Made by a program: the position numbers and the translations under genes. Below, piece after piece: positions 41,311-49,189 of a DNA stretch of 64,000 bases. This DNA comes from Nonomuraea thailandensis (GTDB taxonomy: Bacteria > Actinomycetota > Actinomycetes > Streptosporangiales > Streptosporangiaceae). Numbering within the stretch: position 1 is the first letter of the stretch; every line of letters starts with the position of its first letter. The notes beneath the pieces were generated by a model that did no database searches, was not told where the DNA came from, and saw only the letters and a program-made list of their open reading frames with translations. Location of the stretch: positions 1-64,000 of the forward strand of contig NZ_JAMZEB010000004.1 in the NCBI RefSeq assembly GCF_024172165.1, written 5' to 3'.

Positions 41311-42879
41311 GTGACCACCATTACCAGGCCACACCCCGCCCGCGCAGACCAGGCCGCCAGCATCGCGCGGCAGATCCGCGCTTACCTCGACCGGATCCTG
41401 GCCGCCGACACCTCCGAATCGGCTGCCGCTCTCCTGCAGGTCGACCAGGCCCGCATGCTCAAGACCATGCACGGCGGCGACGTCGTCGCCTGGGTGTACG
41501 CCGCCTGGCTGCGCGACTACCACCGAGCCGCGCTGCCCGGCGTGGAGCCGCTCACCGCCTGGGACGACCTCTGCCTGGCCATGGCGCCGATTCCGCGCTG
41601 GAACCGCGACATCCACGGCTTCCTGTGCGTGGGCGGTTGCGACGACTGCTTCGCCCAGGTGGCCGAATCCGATGGGTTCGGCTGGTGCGGACCCTGCGCC
41701 CGCAGGCTGCTGGAAGCCGAACCGAGCCAAGTGCGGCCGCTGCCCTTCCCGGCCGCCCACCACCATCTCGTGCACCGCGGCCTCCTGCCGGAGGAACGCG
41801 CCCACTTCCGGGCTGCAGAACTGCACGCCCGCCTGACCGACGACACCACGGTCACCTACATCGCCGGCGACGCCACCGCCTTCGACCACCCCGCCTGGAT
41901 GGGCATGTCCCTGACCAGCATCCAGCTGAGCGGCGACCCCGACCGGCCCGCCCTGCACCTGACCGCGCACACCGGGCAGCACGGCCACCGGTTCAGCATT
42001 CACGCCACCTTGGCCTACGACCCCACGCCGGACACCAGCCGCCCCCACGGCTACCCGATCGACGCCTACGGCTTCCGGCTGGCCACGGCAGAGCTCACCG
42101 ACACCAATGGCCACACCACGACTGTCGCTGACCTGCACGAGCTGCTGGACGTCATCGTCTGCGGCGAAACGGAGGCCGCCGCGGACGATGACGCGCCGTC
42201 GGCCGCCCCGGCGCCCACCATCGCCCACACCAACGGGGAGACCATGCCCAGTCCCGGCACCCCACTCAGCACATCCGCGCCCACGCAGGACGCTGGCGAG
42301 GCCTTCGACCACGACGGCGACCATGGCCACGACATCGATGACCAGCAGCCGCCGGCCACCACCAACCCCATGGGCACGGTGCCGGGCTCAGTCCGCGCCG
42401 GATACGGCGTCGAATGCGTCGAAGGCTGCTGGATCACCTCGTTCTTCATCAAGCCCGGCAGCCTGCCGAACGTGCCGACCTTCCGCAGCCTGCAGGAGGC
42501 GGTGGAGGAACTGCCCGGCTACGGCTGGACCCGGGCCCACGACGTCGAAGGCGGCCTCGGCGAGGCGCACGAGGTGCCCGCGGCCGCGCAGCTGTGGCGC
42601 TGCCCGGACTGCACCCGCAGGCGGGCCTGCGAGCTGGAGGAGCATCTGCCGGTGCGGAAGCTGCCGCAGCTCACCGCATGGGGGACGTGGCGCGGAGGCG
42701 GACTCGCCTGCCGCCGCTGCCGCTGCTGGCTTACGCAGCCCGCCTACCACCAGGCCAGCAGGTTGACCCGGACCATCGCCTGCGTCGTCTTCTGGCGCTG
42801 GCGCCTGCGCTGCCGCCGCGCCGGCAGGCGAGCTGAGCAGCACCACCAGCCCGCCCCTCCGCCGAGCGACATGTTCTGA
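41311..42879 (+). CDS. Hypothetical zinc-ribbon protein (522 aa)
   Basis: GTG start with GGAGGACTAC upstream. Residues 95-130 contain CVGGCDDCFAQVAESDGFGWCGPCARRLL, a four- or five-Cys zinc site. Residues 180-290 are a beta-rich domain (LTSIQLSGDPDRPALHLTAHTG). A disordered Asp/His region (310-350) follows. The C-terminus has WRCPDCTRRRACELEE and ACRRCRCWLTQPAYHQASRL, a second zinc-ribbon pair, then an Arg-rich end. It is probably nucleic-acid binding; the family is unknown. Confidence 0.6.
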   Translation: MTTITRPHPARADQAASIARQIRAYLDRILAADTSESAAALLQVDQARMLKTMHGGDVVAWVYAAWLRDYHRAALPGVEPLTAWDDLCLAMAPIPRWNRDIHGFLCVGGCDDCFAQVAESDGFGWCGPCARRLLEAEPSQVRPLPFPAAHHHLVHRGLLPEERAHFRAAELHARLTDDTTVTYIAGDATAFDHPAWMGMSLTSIQLSGDPDRPALHLTAHTGQHGHRFSIHATLAYDPTPDTSRPHGYPIDAYGFRLATAELTDTNGHTTTVADLHELLDVIVCGETEAAADDDAPSAAPAPTIAHTNGETMPSPGTPLSTSAPTQDAGEAFDHDGDHGHDIDDQQPPATTNPMGTVPGSVRAGYGVECVEGCWITSFFIKPGSLPNVPTFRSLQEAVEELPGYGWTRAHDVEGGLGEAHEVPAAAQLWRCPDCTRRRACELEEHLPVRKLPQLTAWGTWRGGGLACRRCRCWLTQPAYHQASRLTRTIACVVFWRWRLRCRRAGRRAEQHHQPAPPPSDMF

Positions 42880-42925
42880 ACCCGCCATGATCCCCAGCTC
42901 ACCGCGAACCGAGGAGGACAGCTCA

Positions 42926-43435
42926 GTGGTCAGCAGACGCCACGACGCCGCCCGCGTCTTCGAGGTGCTGCCCTACCCCGACACCGCGACCGGACGCCAG
43001 TTCCTCGTGCACCAGGACGGCAGCGTGATCCGGGGCCGCCACACCGGCGGCAACCTCGCCGAACAGGCGTCCTGGGCGCTCGCGTCGGCGTCCGGGTACG
43101 CCCTGTGGTTCCGCCGCTGGCGGCCGTATTTCCTCGGCATCCGCAACCGCGCCGCCGACCCGCTGCTGTATCAGTTCGCGCCCGACCTCACCGGCCTGCA
43201 GCCGTACGAGGCCGACGCGCCCGCCATGGTGTGGGCCGGCCACGAGGTCATGACCGCGATCGGCGACCCGCGCAACCAGCCGGCCGCCTTCTTCGACCCG
43301 CACACCGCGGCGCTCTACGACCGGGTGATCACCCACCTGCAGCAGGCCTCGACCACAGCCGCTGCCGACGTAGGCCCGGCCCCGTTCCCGCTCACCCGCA
43401 CGGGCGACGCCCGCGCCCGATCCCACCAGGAGTAG
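42926..43435 (+). CDS. Hypothetical protein (169 aa)
   Basis: I used GTG 42926 (VVSRRHDAARVFEVLPYP), which has GAGGAGG at suitable distance; an ATG at 42887 is in frame but has no RBS. The product is a soluble mixed protein (GRQFLVHQDGSVIRGRHTGGNLAEQASWALASASGYALWFRRWRPYFLGIRNR). There is no membrane segment, cysteine pair or known motif. It is 7 bp from the next gene. Confidence 0.6.
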   Translation: MVSRRHDAARVFEVLPYPDTATGRQFLVHQDGSVIRGRHTGGNLAEQASWALASASGYALWFRRWRPYFLGIRNRAADPLLYQFAPDLTGLQPYEADAPAMVWAGHEVMTAIGDPRNQPAAFFDPHTAALYDRVITHLQQASTTAAADVGPAPFPLTRTGDARARSHQE

Positions 43436-43442
43436 AAACCGC

Positions 43443-43892
43443 ATGACCCAGACCCTCATCGAATCGCCGCCCACCACCGCCGGCGACGCCTGGCACTTCG
43501 TCGGCGCGGCCACCCGCCAGGTGGCCCGGCACGGCAGCACGCTGCTGACCCACCCTGTGGACCGCGCCGTCATCCACGGCCTGCTCGGCGCCAGCGCCGA
43601 GCTGCTGGGCAAGCGCGGCCGTCAGCACCTGGCTGCGGCCAGCAATCTGCTGCGCCGCAACCACCGCGGCGGCCAGGCCGACCCGACCGAGACCGCGCTG
43701 GCCCAGACCCTGCTGGCCCTGATGTACACGCTGCTGCCCGGCTGCGAGCAGCACGCCGTCAACCTCCTGCAGGAAGCCGAGAAGACGGCCGAAGTCGCCG
43801 ACGGGGGCGCCGCCGCCACCGACGGCGACGTGTTCCACGCGGCGCTGACCGGCCTGGTCTACGCCCAGCTCGCCGCCCGGAGGACCGCATGA
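43443..43892 (+). CDS. Hypothetical helical protein (149 aa)
   Basis: ATG of MTQTLIESPPTTAGDAW. All-helical appearance (VDRAVIHGLLGASAELLGKRGRQHLAAASNLLRRN, ALAQTLLALMYTLLPGCEQHAVNLLQEAEKTAEVADGG). The stop overlaps the ATG of the next gene (ATGA). No family is recognised; the codon bias and coupling make it a real gene. Confidence 0.62.
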   Translation: MTQTLIESPPTTAGDAWHFVGAATRQVARHGSTLLTHPVDRAVIHGLLGASAELLGKRGRQHLAAASNLLRRNHRGGQADPTETALAQTLLALMYTLLPGCEQHAVNLLQEAEKTAEVADGGAAATDGDVFHAALTGLVYAQLAARRTA

Positions 43893-44212
43893 AGAACACG
43901 TACCCGACGCCGGCGCCGATCAGCGAGCACACCCGCGCTCATGCCCGTGCCGACGCCCTGGCCTGGGCCAGCTCTCTGACCAAGGAGCGGCACAACCCGC
44001 TGAGCGTCATCGGCAACGCCGAGCCGATCTTCGAGTGGCTCGAGGCCGCCCTCGACACCAAGGACCTGACGCTGCGCCGGCGCGCCGGCCACCAGCAGTG
44101 GATCAACGACGACCGCGGCGACGACCCCGACGACGTCGGCCCGGACGACGACCCGGCCGCCTTCCTCATGCGCGCGGCCGCCCTGTACGGCGCCATGACC
44201 GGCGTCTTCTGA
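43889..44212 (+). CDS. Hypothetical protein (107 aa)
   Basis: Coupled by ATGA to the preceding gene. Helical N-terminal half (HARADALAWASSLTKERHNPLSVIGNAEPIFEWLEAAL), then basic HQQWIND and an acidic Asp-rich loop (DDRGDDPDDVGPDDDPAAF), ending in a short hydrophobic helix (LMRAAALYGAMTGVF). The function is unknown. Confidence 0.6.
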   Translation: MKNTYPTPAPISEHTRAHARADALAWASSLTKERHNPLSVIGNAEPIFEWLEAALDTKDLTLRRRAGHQQWINDDRGDDPDDVGPDDDPAAFLMRAAALYGAMTGVF

Positions 44213-44330
44213 CCTCCCGCACAGCACGACGGGCGCGCATCACCGCGGCGAATCCGCCAAGACCTCCGCGGCGAGCGCGCCCACCAAGCCCACTCGATCC
44301 GAACGAAACCGGAAAGGGCTGATTCCCATC

Positions 44331-44933
44331 ATGACGCACACCGCCAACAGCGCCGTCGCGGCCACCGAGCGAGCCACAGAGCTGGCCACCGAGCTGACCG
44401 TCGCCGTGCTGCTGAGCGAGTACGAGACGCTCAAGGCCGAACAACGCTCCCGCATCAGGTTCCGCGACAACCTGCTGTACGCGATGCTCACCGCGGCCGC
44501 CGCGATCGCCGCCGTCACCGCCACCGCGCAGCGGCTGGAGCTGCTGCTGGTGCTCTCCCTGGCCGGGCTGGTGCTCGGCTGGACACACACGCACAACGAC
44601 CACATGATCACGTCGATCGGCACGTACGTGCGCGAGCGGCTGGGGCCGCGCCTGCACGGCCTGGTCGACGACGCCACCGACATCCCGATGTTCGAGTGGG
44701 AGACCGAGCACCGCAGCCCCGACCGCCGGCGTGCGTCGCGCCGGCGGCTGCAGCTGGCGGTGAACCTCGCCGCGTTCTGCCTGCCGCCGCTGGCCGCCCT
44801 GGTGCTGGTCTGGGCCGTGGGCCCGCACAGCCCGGCGGTGCTGGCCGTCTCCTTCGCCGAGCTGGCCGTCATGGCCATGCTGACCGCCCAGATCACCCGG
44901 TACGCCGAGCTCGGCGCAGGGGGTGGACGATGA
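44331..44933 (+). CDS. Four-TM membrane protein paired with DUF5706 protein
   Basis: 200 aa. A helical N-terminus with LLSEYETLKAEQRSRIRFRDNLLYAML leads into two membrane segments (about 47-85), a cytoplasmic stretch (HTHNDHMITSIGTYVRERLGPRLHGLVDDATDIPMFEWE), and two more spans (about 145-190). The motif YETLKAEQRxRIxFRDNLLY recurs in actinomycete membrane proteins of unknown role. The stop overlaps the ATG of the DUF5706 gene, so the two proteins probably act together in the membrane. Confidence 0.7.
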   Translation: MTHTANSAVAATERATELATELTVAVLLSEYETLKAEQRSRIRFRDNLLYAMLTAAAAIAAVTATAQRLELLLVLSLAGLVLGWTHTHNDHMITSIGTYVRERLGPRLHGLVDDATDIPMFEWETEHRSPDRRRASRRRLQLAVNLAAFCLPPLAALVLVWAVGPHSPAVLAVSFAELAVMAMLTAQITRYAELGAGGGR

Positions 44934-45505
44934 CCGCCACCCGCCCCAACACCAGCACCACCGGCACCAGCACCAGCACCAGCACCAGCACCACCGACGC
45001 CGCCTTCCCCGGCGCGCCCGCCCGGCTGCTGCGCGAACTGGAGGTCGTACGCGCCGAACTGGCCCGCGTCGACGCCAAAGCCACCGCGCTGATCGGCTGG
45101 GCCGGGACCGCCCTGGCCATCCTGGCCGCGGCCGCGAGCATCACCCGCCTGCCGCTGGCCGCGCTGGCGGCGGTCATCACCGCCGTCATGCTGCTGGCCG
45201 CCGCGGTGGCCACGCTGCTGGGCGTGATCCGGCCCGCCCTGCCCACCCGGCGCCAGCGCGGCCGCGCCGGGGCCGGCTACGGCTTCGTCTGGCACGCCGC
45301 CGCCGGCGACGTCGGCGAGCTCATCGCCGGGCTCGCCTGCGACGCGAGCGGCGTCAGCCAGCAGCTGGGCGAGGAACTGCTGCAGGCATCCAAGCTGACC
45401 GCCCGCAAGTACCGGTGGCTGCGCCTGGCCGTGCACCTGCTGCTGGGCGCGCTGCCGGCGATGGCGACCGCCCTGCCGCTGACCCTGCTGGGGAGGAGCG
45501 CATGA
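44930..45505 (+). CDS. Pycsar-effector-type membrane protein (DUF5706-like)
   Basis: 191 aa. After a Ser/Thr repeat (STSTSTST) comes LLRELEVVRAELARVDAKATALIGWAGTALAILAAAA. There are two membrane spans (about 55-102), a cytoplasmic part with YGFVWHAAAGDVGELIAGLACDASG and QQLGEELLQASKLTARKYRWLRLAVHLLL, and a third span. The order VDAKA..TM..TM..KLTARKYR fits DUF5706, the PycTM effector of Pycsar phage defence. No nucleotide cyclase gene is visible in the window, so either the cyclase lies elsewhere or the role differs. Confidence 0.65.
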   Translation: MTATRPNTSTTGTSTSTSTSTTDAAFPGAPARLLRELEVVRAELARVDAKATALIGWAGTALAILAAAASITRLPLAALAAVITAVMLLAAAVATLLGVIRPALPTRRQRGRAGAGYGFVWHAAAGDVGELIAGLACDASGVSQQLGEELLQASKLTARKYRWLRLAVHLLLGALPAMATALPLTLLGRSA

Positions 45506-46194
45506 AGCCCCTGCAGACCGTCGACGCGCTGGCCGACGCCGTCGTGCTCACCCCGCTCCCGTACGCCTACGAAAGCTACGACCAGGACCAGGTCGTCACC
45601 ACGACCGCCTACACCACACGCGAGCCTGGCCTGCTGGTGCGCAGCCGCAACCCGGAAGACGGCGAGGACGGGCCGCGCTGGCTGGTCGTGCATTGGCACG
45701 GCGAGGCGATCCAGGGCCGGCACGACTACACCTCGCCCTGGCAGGCCCTGATGGCCGCCGACCGGCTCGGCGCGCTCGGCGTCGACTGGCGGCAGACCAG
45801 CCAGACCCTCAAGGCCACCGGCACGCCGGACGGGCTGTGGAACGCGCTGCTGGGCGGGGCGCTGATCGACCGCGCTGGCGCGATCCTCAAGGCCGTCACC
45901 AGCGACGACGAGGACCGTTACGACCACTACGACCCCGTCATGGACCTGCTGGCCGCCGGCTGGAGTCCGGAGGCGCTCACCGCCCGGCTCACCGAGCCCG
46001 GTAGCGAGCTCCCGCTGACGGACCTGCTGACAGCGCTGCTGGCCGCGCTGGCGCCCGTGGACGGGCGGCCACCATGGTGCGGGCACTGCCTGGCCGTCGC
46101 CCGCCAGACGGTGGACGAGCGCGGCTGGCTGACGCAGTGCCCGCAGTGCCATCCCATGCCGGAGGCGGCGGGCACTGCGGAGTGTCCGTCGTGA
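45502..46194 (+). CDS. Hypothetical protein with C-terminal zinc ribbon (230 aa)
   Basis: ATG in an ATGA-type overlap, with GGGAGGAG upstream. A mixed alpha/beta N-terminal domain (LLVRSRNPEDGEDGPRWLVVHWHGEAIQGRHDYTSPWQALMAADRL) precedes a helical region. The C-terminus has PPWCGHCLAVARQTVDERGWLTQCPQCHPM, a CXXC...CXXC zinc ribbon. It is coupled to the RRQRL gene (GTGA). The family is not recognised. Confidence 0.62.
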   Translation: MKPLQTVDALADAVVLTPLPYAYESYDQDQVVTTTAYTTREPGLLVRSRNPEDGEDGPRWLVVHWHGEAIQGRHDYTSPWQALMAADRLGALGVDWRQTSQTLKATGTPDGLWNALLGGALIDRAGAILKAVTSDDEDRYDHYDPVMDLLAAGWSPEALTARLTEPGSELPLTDLLTALLAALAPVDGRPPWCGHCLAVARQTVDERGWLTQCPQCHPMPEAAGTAECPS

Positions 46195-46643
46195 GCAAGG
46201 CCAGGCTGCCGTTCTGGGACCCGTCCGGGTCCCGGTTCGGCGGCCTGCCCACCTACCCGTGGAAGATGGCCCCGCCCCACCTGGCCACGAAACGCCAGCT
46301 GGCCGCCGACGGGCTGCGCCCGGGCGGGCAGCCGGTGTGCGCGCAGGTCATGTGGCGCACCACCACGAACGGCGGCCGCGCCGCCGGCGTCCCGCGGACC
46401 ACCGGTGTCGCCTACCTGTATGACCGGGCGCTGGCCAAGCCCAAGCGCGAGCCCAGCCCGGCCCAGCTGGAGGCGATCGCCAAGGCCTTGCGCGCCCGCC
46501 GTCTCTGCCCGCAGTGCGGCATCGAGAAGGACTACTGCCTGCCCAAACGCTACGGCGTCTGCCTCGATTGCCACGAGCAAGGACAGGCCGGCGCCACCCC
46601 GGCCGAGCCATCCCGCTCCGACGACCGCCGGGAGCCCTCGTGA
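46191..46643 (+). CDS. RRQRL-motif zinc-binding protein
   Basis: 150 aa from GTG 46191. The order GLPTYPWKMAPPHLATKRQLAADGLRPGGQPVCAQVMW, then VAYLYDRALAKPKREPSPAQLEAIAKALRARRLCPQCGIEKDYCLPKRYGVCLDCHE, is that of actinomycete RRQRL-motif zinc-binding proteins (the RRQRL element reads TKRQLA here). The CXXC-CXXC zinc knuckle is intact. The function is unknown; it commonly sits in plasmid transfer operons. It is coupled to the DUF5131 gene by GTGA. Confidence 0.8.
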   Translation: MSKARLPFWDPSGSRFGGLPTYPWKMAPPHLATKRQLAADGLRPGGQPVCAQVMWRTTTNGGRAAGVPRTTGVAYLYDRALAKPKREPSPAQLEAIAKALRARRLCPQCGIEKDYCLPKRYGVCLDCHEQGQAGATPAEPSRSDDRREPS

Positions 46644-47464
46644 GCACGACCTCGCGCATCGAATGGACCCAGGCCACGTGGAACCCGACGACCGGCTGCG
46701 ACCGCATCTCCCCGGGCTGTGATCACTGCTACGCGCTCACCCTGGCCAAACGCCTCAAGGCCATGGGATCAGCGAAGTACCAGCAGGACGGCGACCCGCG
46801 CACCAGCGGCCCCGGGTTCGGCGTCACGGTTCACCAGGCGGCGATGCTCGAGCCGCTGCGGTGGCGCACGCCGCGCAAGGTGTTCGTCAACTCGATGAGC
46901 GACCTCGGGCACGCGCGCGTCGGCAGGGCGGCGCAGGCCCGCATCTGGGCGGTCATGGCACTCACAGGGCGACACCAGTTCCAGGTGCTCACCAAACGCC
47001 CCAAGCGGCTGGCAGCCGTGCTGGGCGACCCACGCTTCCAGCGCGAGGTCGCCGAGCAGGCCACCGACCTGATCGCCAGCCAGTTCTGGCGGAGCTGGCA
47101 GCTGGACCTGGGTGGCCAGCGTCTCGCGGGAGACTCGGGTTTCGGCGCACGGTGGAGCACGGAGCACACCGCCGCCGGGCCGCTGTGGGTGCCGCCGTGG
47201 CCGCTGCCGAACGTGTGGGCCGGCACCTCCATCGAGTCCGACGACTACTGCTGGCGCGCCGACGCGCTCCGTGCGACCCCGGCCACGATCAGGTTCCTCT
47301 CGCTGGAGCCGCTGCTGGGCCCCGTGCCGTCACTGGACCTGTCGGGAATCGACTGGGTCATCGTCGGCGGGGAGAGCGGTCCGCAGCACCGGCCGCTGGA
47401 CCTGACCTGGGTGAGGGACATCCGGGACCGCTGTGTCGATCTTCACATTCCTCTCTTCTTCAAG
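46640..47464 (+). pseudogene. DUF5131 protein, 5' part of an interrupted gene
   Basis: First 275 codons of a DUF5131 (phage Gp37/Gp68-like, three-Cys-motif) gene, GTG start in a GTGA overlap. It has IEWTQATWNPTTGCDRISPGCDHCYALTLAKRL (C20, C27, C30), FVNSMSDLGHARV, FQVLTKRPKRL and IDWVIVGGESGPQHRPLD. It stops abruptly after LFFK, where the intact copy continues QIGGPTPKAGG. The missing 33 codons are found at 52890-52988. Reading on in frame into the inserted element would add non-homologous residues to a stop at 48268. The gene is broken by the element at 47465-52889. Confidence 0.9.
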
Positions 47465-47488
47465 CTTCTCTGCACTGATCTTGATCGG

Positions 47489-48199
47489 TCAGGTTCCGCG
47501 CATGACGGCGCATTCGTCGATCCATCGGGCGAGGATGCTCAGGGCGGCGAGGCATTCGAGGGCTTTTTGTTCGTCCCAGTCGGGTCCGTGTTCGTGTGCT
47601 GCATGGTTGCGGATGCCGGAGAAACATCCCTCGGCGAACGGTCGAAGGGCTCGGTTGCGGCTCTTGATCGTCAGGTCGGTCTGGTCGCCTGGCAGCCGCA
47701 GGTAGACCTGTCCCGACTTGGGCTTGTCGGTGAAGACCTGGTTCATCAGGTCGGTGTCGAAGACATCTGTGCGTCCGACCTTGGCTTGGGTGTGGGCGTT
47801 GACGGCGTTGGCTGCGACGTCGACCGCCTTCCGGTAGTGCTTGCTCTCCCAGAAAGTTCGGGCTGCGTCCCAGATCCAGGGATGGAACTGGTCTGCGGGC
47901 ATGGTCGGAGCGTCGGGAGCAAGGTTGGTCGCCCACGCGTCCATGTCGTCGAGGATGCCCAGCCCGCGATGGACCAGGTTGCGGGCCATGGCTTCGCCGG
48001 CCATCTGGTCGAGGTTGAGTTCCTCGGCGAACTTGGGCTCGAGAGCTCCCAGGATCTTTCTGATCGTCGGCTCGGCTCGGTAGAGCTCTTGGCGGAGTTT
48101 GTCGTCACCGAGAATGTCGCCTGGACGGCGGGTCTGCTCGTAGCGCAGAACCAGGCTGTCGAACTCTTCGAGGCGCTGACGCATCCACTGCCGATTCAT
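47489..48199 (-). CDS. TIGR02391 (Ymh-type) family protein
   Basis: 236 aa. The C-terminal half has the family signature: FHPWIWDAARTFWESKHYRKAVDVAANAVNAHTQAKVGR, TDLMNQVFTDKPKSGQVYLRLPGDQT, and FAEGCFSGIRNHAAHEHGPDWDEQKALECLAALSILARWIDE (RNXXXH, a HEPN-like motif). The N-terminal half is helical (IRKILGALEPKFAEELNLDQMAGEAMARNLVHRGLGIL). Such proteins are frequent in mobile and defence-linked loci, and HEPN-like members can be RNases. It is divergent from the internal DUF5131 gene with a shared 65-bp promoter gap, and is cargo of the element. Confidence 0.82.
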   Translation of the reverse strand: MNRQWMRQRLEEFDSLVLRYEQTRRPGDILGDDKLRQELYRAEPTIRKILGALEPKFAEELNLDQMAGEAMARNLVHRGLGILDDMDAWATNLAPDAPTMPADQFHPWIWDAARTFWESKHYRKAVDVAANAVNAHTQAKVGRTDVFDTDLMNQVFTDKPKSGQVYLRLPGDQTDLTIKSRNRALRPFAEGCFSGIRNHAAHEHGPDWDEQKALECLAALSILARWIDECAVMRGT

Positions 48200-48264
48200 G
48201 GCAGAACTGTAGAACGGATCAGCGAACCCAGGCTCCCGATTTTCGCTGGGCTGGGGATGGCGTC

Positions 48265-49179
48265 GTGAGCACCGCGACGTCCATTGAGTGGACCGAGGTC
48301 ACGTGGAATCCAACCACCGGATGTGACCGGATTTCGCCGGGATGTGACAACTGCTATGCGCTGACCCTGGCCAAGCGCCTCAAGGCCATGGGCCAGGCCA
48401 AGTATCAAAACGACGGCGATCCACGAACGTCTGGCCCCGGGTTCGGCGTCACGGTTCACGAGACGGCGATGCTCGAGCCGTTGAACTGGCGGACCCCTCG
48501 CAAGGTGTTCGTCAATTCGATGAGCGACATCGGGCACGTCCGAATCCCGAATAGCGCGATTGCTCGCATATGGGCCGTTATGGCCTTGACGGCCCGTCAT
48601 CAATTCCAGGTCCTCACCAAGCGCCCCAAGCGGCTGGCGACCCTACTGGCCAGTCCGTCGTTCCAGCGGGAAGTCGCTGAGCACGCCGGCGAGTTGATCG
48701 CGAGCCGGTTCTGGCGAAGGTGGCAGCTCGACCTGGACGGTCAGCGCCTCGCCGGCGACTCGGGTCTCGGCGCGCAGTGGAGCACGGAGCGAACCGCCGA
48801 CGGACCGCTGTGGTTGCCGCCGTGGCCGCTTCCGAATGTGTGGGTCGGCACCTCGATCGAGTCCGACGACTACTGCTGGCGCGCCGACGCATTGCGTATG
48901 ACCCCGGCAGCGATCAGGTTCCTCTCGCTGGAGCCGTTGCTGGGCCCGCTGCCGTCCCTAGACCTAGCCGGGATCGACTGGGTGATCATCGGTGGGGAGA
49001 GCGGCCCAGGACATCGGCCCTTGGACTTGGCATGGGTGCGGGAGATCCGGGACCGGTGTGCGGGCCTGCCCACAGCCCTGTTTTTCAAGCAAATCGGCGG
49101 GCCGACACCGAAAGCCGGCGGCCGGTTGCTGGACGGCCGGACGTGGGATGAGTACCCGACCGAGGTCAGCCGTGGCTGA
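48265..49179 (+). CDS. DUF5131 family protein, intact copy carried by the element
   Basis: 304 aa, GTG start. It keeps the three-Cys motif C20, C27, C30 (NPTTGCDRISPGCDNCYA), FVNSMSDIGHVRI, FQVLTKRPKRL, VWVGTSIESDDYCWRADAL, FLSLEPLLGPLPSLDL and WVIIGGESGPGHRPLDLAWVREIRDRC. It ends FFKQIGGPTPKAGGRLLDGRTWDEYPTEV. It closely resembles the interrupted host gene throughout but has lower GC in synonymous positions, so it was not copied recently from it. The family is linked to phage genomes and to radical-SAM-like chemistry by its Cys pattern; the activity is unproven. Confidence 0.88.
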   Translation: MSTATSIEWTEVTWNPTTGCDRISPGCDNCYALTLAKRLKAMGQAKYQNDGDPRTSGPGFGVTVHETAMLEPLNWRTPRKVFVNSMSDIGHVRIPNSAIARIWAVMALTARHQFQVLTKRPKRLATLLASPSFQREVAEHAGELIASRFWRRWQLDLDGQRLAGDSGLGAQWSTERTADGPLWLPPWPLPNVWVGTSIESDDYCWRADALRMTPAAIRFLSLEPLLGPLPSLDLAGIDWVIIGGESGPGHRPLDLAWVREIRDRCAGLPTALFFKQIGGPTPKAGGRLLDGRTWDEYPTEVSRG

Positions 49180-49189
49180 TCTGACTGCC

